NCBI GenBank assembly: GCA_029253325.1 | Contig: JAQWZS010000067.1 | Span: 1 to 15,183, forward strand | DNA length: 15,183 nucleotides | DNA from: Bacteroidia bacterium | GTDB lineage: Bacteria > Bacteroidota > Bacteroidia > NS11-12g > UBA9320 | Direction of reading: 5' to 3' | Part shown: in pieces, positions 7,228-11,939 of the stretch | Layout of the letters: every line of letters starts with the position of its first letter | Numbering within the stretch: position 1 is the stretch's first letter | Position numbers and translations under genes: made by a program | The notes under the pieces: generated by a model | What the model saw: only the letters and a program-made list of their open reading frames with translations | Database searches by the model: none | What the model was told of the DNA's origin: nothing

Positions 7228-8183
7228 AAGTTAGTATCATTTTTTAAATAATGGTTTACGTAGTCTTTAACAGCTTCTTCCAGAGTATAGAAAGGCACAT
7301 CATAACCAGCACTAATACTTTTTTCCATTGACGCTTTTGTGAAATACTGATATTTATCTCGAATATCTTTGGGAGTAGGTATGTAGTTTATTTTAGGTTC
7401 AATATCTAGTGCTGAGAATATGGCTATTGCTAAATCATTAAACGTTCTTGCCTCACCAGATCCAGCATTATAAATGCCACTATCTTTTCGGTTTTGATAC
7501 CAAAACCACATAAGATTAAGCAAATCTTTAACATAGATAAAGTCTCTAATTTGCTCACCATCTTGATAGTTAGGGTGATGAGATTTGAATAATTTCAGAC
7601 TACCATTAGTTTGGATTTGATTAAATGCGTGCATGACTACACTAGCCATTCTGCCTTTGTGATATTCATTTGGTCCAAAGACATTAAAAAATTTTAATCC
7701 TACCCAGAACGGAGGTTTAATTGTTTGTTTAGTTACCCATAAATCAAAATCCTGCTTGCTTTGCCCATAGGGGTTTAAAGGGGCTAAATCTTCTATCGGG
7801 TACTCATCATTAAAGCCGTGTTCTCCATCTCCATATGTGGCAGCTGAGGAAGCATACAGAAAAGGAATTTGATTTTCACTTGCATATTCCCAAAGTGATT
7901 TAGAATAATTCAGATTTAATCGGTCAAAAATCTCAGAATTAAATTCCGTGGTATCGGTTCTAGCTCCCAAGTGAAAAATAAAGTCAATCGAATGTCGATG
8001 GATATCATGAATAAATAGGTCACGGTCTATTTTAGCAGTAAAATGCTTACCTCTAAGGTTGTTTTGCTTATTTTCTTGACTAAAATCATCAACTAGAATT
8101 AGATCAGTTAACCCTTTTTGGTTTAGAAATTCTACCAAACAACTTGCTATAAAACCTGAAGCACCTGTAACAACTATGGCCAT
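7224..8183 (-). CDS. hldD: ADP-L-glycero-D-manno-heptose 6-epimerase
   Basis: This 319-residue extended short-chain dehydrogenase matches HldD (RfaD) throughout. It shows the NAD(P) Rossmann loop GASGFIAS (7-14), GARTDTTE (73-80), ASSAATYG (111-118), the catalytic YxxxK as Y139/K143 in NPYGQSK, FFNVFGPNEYHKGRMASVV, RDFIYVKD, and YQYFTKASM near the C-terminus. It converts ADP-D-glycero- to ADP-L-glycero-beta-D-manno-heptose in the cytoplasm, the last step in making the heptose donor for lipopolysaccharide core or surface glycans. Length is normal for the family. It is the first of three overlapping minus-strand genes, with its TGA overlapping the kinase ATG. A weak box TAAATTCG (8196-8189) lies 5 bases before the ATG at 8183. 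None of the other heptose genes is present in this window. Confidence 0.93.
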   Translation of the reverse strand: MAIVVTGASGFIASCLVEFLNQKGLTDLILVDDFSQENKQNNLRGKHFTAKIDRDLFIHDIHRHSIDFIFHLGARTDTTEFNSEIFDRLNLNYSKSLWEYASENQIPFLYASSAATYGDGEHGFNDEYPIEDLAPLNPYGQSKQDFDLWVTKQTIKPPFWVGLKFFNVFGPNEYHKGRMASVVMHAFNQIQTNGSLKLFKSHHPNYQDGEQIRDFIYVKDLLNLMWFWYQNRKDSGIYNAGSGEARTFNDLAIAIFSALDIEPKINYIPTPKDIRDKYQYFTKASMEKSISAGYDVPFYTLEEAVKDYVNHYLKNDTNF

Positions 8184-8250
8184 GTATACGAATTTAAGTC
8201 TAATTGTGAAAACTATAGGTGCGTCATCAGATTTCTTTGAGAGGATTAGT

Positions 8251-8277
8251 TTGGACTTAAACTTAACCTTAAATTTG
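8251..8277 (+). promoter_or_regulatory. Promoter of the QueD-family gene
   Basis: TTG (8251-8253) and TAAATTTG (8270-8277), a full TAnnTTTG match, are separated by 16 bases, at the short end for this promoter class. The -7 box ends 17 bases before the ATG at 8295, predicting a leader of about 10 bases. Confidence 0.55.
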
Positions 8278-8294
8278 CACTCATTATCACGTCG

Positions 8295-8714
8295 ATGTCA
8301 GATAAACAAGTTTTTGTAACTCGAAAAGTGCACTTTAATGGTGCTCATAAACTGTACAATCCATCTTGGACAGAGGAAAAAAATGAGGAAGTATTTGGAC
8401 GATGTGCCAATAAGAACTGGCATGGTCACAATTTTGACTTATATGTCACTGTCAAAGGGGTGCCTAGCCCAGATACAGGTTTTGTGATGGATCTAAAAAA
8501 ATTAAAAATCATTTTAAAGGATCGGGTCGTATCAAAGTTAGATCATCAAAATTTTAACTTAGATGTTGATTTTTTAAAGGATGTGATGCCTAGCATTGAA
8601 AACATTGCAATTAAAATATGGGAGCAGTTGGAAGGTCAACTTCCAGATAATGCTAAACTTCATTGCATAAAGCTTTATGAAACTGAAAATCAATTCGTAG
8701 AGTATTACGGCTAA
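8295..8714 (+). CDS. queD: 6-carboxytetrahydropterin synthase / 6-pyruvoyl-tetrahydropterin synthase family
   Basis: The 139-residue protein has the complete active site of the family. Zinc ligands are H18 (in HFNGAH), H43 and H45 (in WHGHNF). The catalytic cysteine is C37 (GRCANKNWHGH), with D83-H84 in KLDHQNFN and E102 in PSIENIA. The C-terminal YETENQFVEYYG supplies the usual substrate-binding glutamate. It acts on 7,8-dihydroneopterin triphosphate. The QueD reaction makes 6-carboxy-tetrahydropterin for queuosine, while the PTPS reaction makes a biopterin precursor. The CANKNWHGH block, with C-x5-H to the first histidine of HGH, resembles eukaryotic-type PTPS (CNNPNGHGH), so the assignment to queuosine rather than pterin cofactor synthesis is not certain. 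It is transcribed alone, divergent from hldD. No other queuosine genes are in the window. Confidence 0.87.
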   Translation: MSDKQVFVTRKVHFNGAHKLYNPSWTEEKNEEVFGRCANKNWHGHNFDLYVTVKGVPSPDTGFVMDLKKLKIILKDRVVSKLDHQNFNLDVDFLKDVMPSIENIAIKIWEQLEGQLPDNAKLHCIKLYETENQFVEYYG

Positions 8715-8757
8715 TTTTTTAAACAATTAATGAGCTTAACAAAAATTTTAATAAGAT

Positions 8758-8773
8758 GTAAGTGATTACTTAC
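8758..8773. promoter_or_regulatory. Upstream operator-like palindrome of the TetR gene
   Basis: GTAAGTGATTACTTAC has perfect 6-bp inverted arms (GTAAGT/ACTTAC) around GATT. It lies 43 bases after the end of queD and 62 bases before the tetR-family start. It matches the promoter-proximal site at 8815 in 13 of 16 positions. Confidence 0.5.
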
Positions 8774-8807
8774 GTATACATTCTATGAATGATTAATTTT
8801 TTACAAT

Positions 8808-8815
8808 TATATTTG
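8808..8815 (+). promoter_or_regulatory. -7 box of the TetR gene promoter
   Basis: TATATTTG is a full match to TAnnTTTG and lies 20 bases before the ATG at 8836. I see no TTG at the expected -33 distance; that region holds the hyphenated palindrome CATTC-TAT-GAATG (8779-8791). The last base of the box is the first base of the 8815-8830 operator-like site. Confidence 0.5.
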
Positions 8816-8830
8816 TAAGCAATTACTCAC
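8815..8830. promoter_or_regulatory. Promoter-proximal operator-like site of the TetR gene
   Basis: GTAAGCAATTACTCAC is an imperfect inverted repeat and a near-copy of the site at 8758-8773; both fit GTAAGYRATTACTYAC. It covers the predicted transcription start between the -7 box and the ATG, the usual place for autorepression by a TetR protein. Confidence 0.5.
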
Positions 8831-8835
8831 TTATA

Positions 8836-9357
8836 ATGACTGATAAACAACATTCTATTGTAGAATCTGCGTTGGCACTCTTCTCTGAGAAAGGGTATGA
8901 TGCCGTTTCGACAAGTGCAATTTCAAAACATGCCGAAGTCTCAGAAGGCTTGATATTTAGGCACTTTAAGGACAAAAAAGGCTTACTTAACTCTTTATTA
9001 GAAATATGGATAGTGAGGTTTGATGAGCATCTTCATGCAATTGAATCAATAGAGAAAGCAGATCAGAAGATACAAGCTGTTATGGAGCTTCCTTTTCGAT
9101 TAGATGAGGCCGATTATCCGTACTGGAAATTAGTATATTCCTTAAAATGGCAAAATAATACAATGATAGATGAGTATATGCTCACTTTAAAAGACGTATT
9201 AGAGAAATCCTTAATGGATTTGAAGTACCCAGATCCACTCATTGAAGCAGAATTAATAATTTCTTATTTTGATGGATTTATTACAACAGTAGTCTTAAAG
9301 AATGATAGTAACTTAGCCTCCCGTTTGCTTCAGACACTCCAGAAGAAGTATGTATAA
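8836..9357 (+). CDS. TetR-family transcriptional regulator
   Basis: This 173-residue protein has a TetR-type DNA-binding domain at its N-terminus: helix 1 SIVESALALFSEKGYDAVS (7-25), then the helix-turn-helix TSAISKHAEVSEGLIFRHF (26-44) and KDKKGLLNSLLE. The C-terminal ligand and dimer domain (about 60-173) is divergent as usual and does not reveal the effector. Two near-identical 16-bp sites upstream suggest it represses its own promoter. No transporter or enzyme gene follows it in the same direction; the next gene, a carbonic anhydrase, is convergent. Its targets beyond itself are therefore not visible here. The protein is slightly shorter than a typical TetR (about 190-210) but looks intact. 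Confidence 0.9.
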   Translation: MTDKQHSIVESALALFSEKGYDAVSTSAISKHAEVSEGLIFRHFKDKKGLLNSLLEIWIVRFDEHLHAIESIEKADQKIQAVMELPFRLDEADYPYWKLVYSLKWQNNTMIDEYMLTLKDVLEKSLMDLKYPDPLIEAELIISYFDGFITTVVLKNDSNLASRLLQTLQKKYV

Positions 9358-9392
9358 TTCCGCTACGAGATATTACAATAATTAAAATCTAA

Positions 9393-9959
9393 TTATATGA
9401 AGTCTACTTTGCCCGAATTCAGGTTGTAGTAGGCTGGTACTATTTTAACTGAACCAGAGGCTACTGCATTACCAATAATATCTGAACGAGATGACAAGGC
9501 TTCAACATTTTTTTGTGCGTTTACCTTAACAATTTCATTCACACTGGAGCCTTCTGGGGCACTTGTTATTGCAGGGGTAATATGAGCTAAAAGATGATTT
9601 AGGTTGTGACCATTATCGCCTCCAGCAACTGCTGCTGTAACTGCACCACAACTTTGATGTCCTAGTACTACAATCACAGTGCTGCCACAGTGAGCAACGG
9701 CATATTCTATGCTTGCAATGGTTGATGTATTAGCCACATTACCAGCTACTCTGAGAACAAAAAGTTCACCTAATCCAGCATCAAAAGCTAATTCAGGAAC
9801 TACTCTACTATCCGCACAGCTAAGAACTATGGTGTGAGGTTGTTGACCCTTTGTCAAGAGATCTCTGCGTGAGCTATCTTGTAATTTTCCTTCTAGTTTG
9901 TCCGCTACAAATCGGCTATTTCCTTCTTGGAGTCTGTTTAATATTTCCTTATGATTCAT
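9393..9959 (-). CDS. Beta-class carbonic anhydrase
   Basis: The 188-residue protein carries the zinc site of beta-carbonic anhydrases: C48 and the Asp50/Arg52 dyad in SCADSRVVPE, then H101 and C104 in GHQSCGAV. Other family blocks are LFVLRVAGN (66-74) and TSTIASIEYAVAH (78-90). It interconverts CO2 and bicarbonate and is probably cytoplasmic, since no signal peptide is present. The GHQSCGAV form is typical of the bacterial clade. The length is a little below the usual 200-230, with a short C-terminus. It converges on the TetR gene with 35 bases between the stops; a weak all-AT inverted repeat (9378-9396) lies there, without a T tract. Confidence 0.93.
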   Translation of the reverse strand: MNHKEILNRLQEGNSRFVADKLEGKLQDSSRRDLLTKGQQPHTIVLSCADSRVVPELAFDAGLGELFVLRVAGNVANTSTIASIEYAVAHCGSTVIVVLGHQSCGAVTAAVAGGDNGHNLNHLLAHITPAITSAPEGSSVNEIVKVNAQKNVEALSSRSDIIGNAVASGSVKIVPAYYNLNSGKVDFI

Positions 9960-9967
9960 ATAGTGTA

Positions 9968-9975
9968 CAAATTTA
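9968..9975 (-). promoter_or_regulatory. -7 box of the carbonic anhydrase gene
   Basis: On the minus strand TAAATTTG (9975-9968) fully matches TAnnTTTG. It ends 8 bases before the ATG at 9959, so the mRNA would be leaderless or nearly so. No TTG lies at the usual -33 distance; a palindrome at 9992-10007 occupies that place. Confidence 0.5.
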
Positions 9976-9991
9976 TAAAAAAGTGATAATA

Positions 9992-10007
9992 TTCTAATAA
10001 ATTAGAA
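9992..10007. repeat. 16-bp palindrome in the carbonic anhydrase promoter
   Basis: TTCTAATAAATTAGAA has perfect 7-bp arms around AA. It covers the -33 region of the carbonic anhydrase promoter, so it could be a regulator binding site. It is AT-rich, and chance cannot be excluded. Confidence 0.35.
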
Positions 10008-10158
10008 ATTGAAACATTGTTGGGAATAAGGGGTAGTTTTCGATTGAACGTTATACTTTATTTTGAACCTGGTTTTAATAGAAAAGGCAACCATCTTATT
10101 TACTATTATTTTATTGATTTTAATCTTGAGTGGAATTTTACAGACCTGGATATTTTGC

Positions 10159-10191
10159 AAAAAAAAGCCCATAATTTTCATTATGGGCTTT
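10159..10191 (-). terminator. Strong intrinsic terminator of the receptor/hydrolase pair
   Basis: Perfect 12-bp arms AAAGCCCATAAT (10164-10175) and ATTATGGGCTTT (10180-10191) enclose a 4-base loop. On the minus strand the hairpin is followed by eight T's (complement of A's at 10159-10166, partly shared with the stem). It begins 17 bases after the stop of the T9SS hydrolase gene. No terminator-like structure is visible in the 48 bases between that gene and the receptor gene, consistent with one transcript for both. Confidence 0.9.
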
Positions 10192-10208
10192 AGTGGAATA
10201 TAAAATTC

Positions 10209-11891
10209 TTAGTCTTTAATTAACTTGGAGGAGATAACTCCATCTGTTGTCTGTATGTTAAGGATGTAATATCCGGATTTTAAATCAGAAATATTAATAT
10301 TAACCACATTATTTGCAGTAAGGTTTTTCACTTCTCTTCCTGTGATGTCCATCATTTGAATAGACTGAACATGATACTTATTATCCACAGAGACAGTTAC
10401 TTCATTATTTGCTGGGTTAGGGTAAATAGAAGCTGAATTACTAGGAAGCTTATCGTTAACAGCTGCAAGCTGATCTACTGTATATTCACCATTAATAACA
10501 GCAATTCTAGGACACATGTAGCCCATGATAGTATCAATGAACGTCCTTCCTTTTTCTGGTCCCATATCTGGGTTACCTGGAAGAGATGCCATATGACAAG
10601 TTATTCCAGGAGCAACCTCTGCTTTTGCATAAGGGGACTCAGGATTCCACCATTGCCATGGTCCAGATCTGTTATTGTATAAATCATCTGTGATTGGTCT
10701 TATAATTGGGAATAAATGCTCAACATTTTCATTGATTGTCATTTTATCTCCAGGAGCAGGATAAATATAATCTAACGTCTTTCCATAGTGTGATCTTGCC
10801 TTTTTATTATATTCGTCATTAGAAGGCATATTCTTAATGGCATCATTATTTCCAACCGCATTGGCTTTTTGAATGAATAAGTTTCCACCTTGTACTTCTA
10901 CAACATTTCCATTTGTTGTTGGAACAACAACAATACCTTCATTAAAAGGTGCAAAAGGGTCTCTAACCGCTTGAAATGTAATCATTGGAGCATCACCAGC
11001 TTCTAGCCATGATGTGTCAGCTAAAGCACCGCCTGCGTTAACAACAGCTTGAACCGTTACATCTGTTGAAGGTGACTGGTAAAGGTTAAATAAACCTCTA
11101 GAACCATCAATTAATCCAACTGTAGCTGTATCAATGTATGATTTGTTATTTAATGGATTCAAAAACTTAGTGAGTTCCATTTCAGTGTATTTGTCTAGCG
11201 TAGAGTATCCAAGAGCAACATATGCTCCAGTACCCTCACCATATAAAGTGATTTGGCTTGCATCCATGCCATAAGCATTAGAACCAGCAGCTTCAGTTCT
11301 AATTACTGCTATAGATTGTTTAACGTCATGAATGGCTCTGTATACTGCATTAAGTAGTTGACCTTTACGTTCTTCCTCAGTTCCAGCTAACGGATTCCAT
11401 CCACCACGATATGCTACAGATACAGAAACATATCCTCTTTTAGCCCACTCAGTACACAAAACAATAGCTGAACTATCTGTTTTGACACCACATGGTGAAC
11501 CATTAATTACTGGTGGCAAAAAGTTACCTGTATGTAAGTATACAATAACTGGTCTGTCTGTTTTTGAATCTACATCACTTTTTGCACGATAAACATCCAT
11601 TTTGAGATCAGTAACTTTGATTTTAGATGAAGGATCTCTTGGGTCATAGTAGGTTGCTGGTATGGCTTGCCCAGTTGCAAGAGCAGTTTTAATAGCAGTG
11701 ATATCTGCAACTGCTTGAGCAGGGTCTGAAGTGTTTGAAGTCAAAAAATCAATGTTTGTTGCATATTTAACATCACTGGTCACTTCAATATCCGCATCAC
11801 TATAAATCGGATCAATGTATCTTTTTTGAGCTAGTGATATGCTAGCTGTAAAAGAAAGTAAAATGGTAAAAATTAAGTATTGTTTTTTCAT
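10209..11891 (-). CDS. T9SS-exported alpha/beta-hydrolase-fold protein lacking the nucleophile serine
   Basis: The 560-residue protein starts with a Sec signal peptide (cleavage probably after SLA, about residue 21). An alpha/beta hydrolase domain follows: VIVYLHTGNF (115-124) at the oxyanion strand, RGYVSVSVAYRGGW (152-165), and ITLYGEGTGAYVALGY (214-229) at the nucleophile elbow. Esterases of this type read GESAG or GxSxG there, but this protein has GEGTG (218-222) with Gly220 at the serine position; the codon is GGT. VRDPFAPF (309-316) could carry the acid residue. The C-terminus (about 487-560) is a type A T9SS sorting domain: SIYPNPANNEV, MDITGREV, and a terminal SGYYILNIQT...KLIKD. It is thus released or anchored at the cell surface, probably without serine esterase activity. 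Its gene lies 48 bp after a TonB-dependent receptor gene and before a strong terminator, suggesting joint function in uptake of an unknown ligand. Confidence 0.85.
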   Translation of the reverse strand: MKKQYLIFTILLSFTASISLAQKRYIDPIYSDADIEVTSDVKYATNIDFLTSNTSDPAQAVADITAIKTALATGQAIPATYYDPRDPSSKIKVTDLKMDVYRAKSDVDSKTDRPVIVYLHTGNFLPPVINGSPCGVKTDSSAIVLCTEWAKRGYVSVSVAYRGGWNPLAGTEEERKGQLLNAVYRAIHDVKQSIAVIRTEAAGSNAYGMDASQITLYGEGTGAYVALGYSTLDKYTEMELTKFLNPLNNKSYIDTATVGLIDGSRGLFNLYQSPSTDVTVQAVVNAGGALADTSWLEAGDAPMITFQAVRDPFAPFNEGIVVVPTTNGNVVEVQGGNLFIQKANAVGNNDAIKNMPSNDEYNKKARSHYGKTLDYIYPAPGDKMTINENVEHLFPIIRPITDDLYNNRSGPWQWWNPESPYAKAEVAPGITCHMASLPGNPDMGPEKGRTFIDTIMGYMCPRIAVINGEYTVDQLAAVNDKLPSNSASIYPNPANNEVTVSVDNKYHVQSIQMMDITGREVKNLTANNVVNINISDLKSGYYILNIQTTDGVISSKLIKD

Positions 11892-11939
11892 TTTTAAATA
11901 ATATTTGAAATTGCAAGATATAGATTAAATTTTAAATGC

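Noticed and set aside
9378..9396. ATAATTA-AAATC-TAATTAT inverted repeat between the convergent TetR and carbonic anhydrase genes, considered as a terminator.
   Set aside because: The stem is entirely A-T, has no following T tract on either strand, and overlaps the carbonic anhydrase stop codon.
10008..10158. A gene or small RNA in the stretch between the carbonic anhydrase promoter palindrome and the receptor-operon terminator.
   Set aside because: Reading both strands shows no convincing open frame and no structured element other than the terminator itself.
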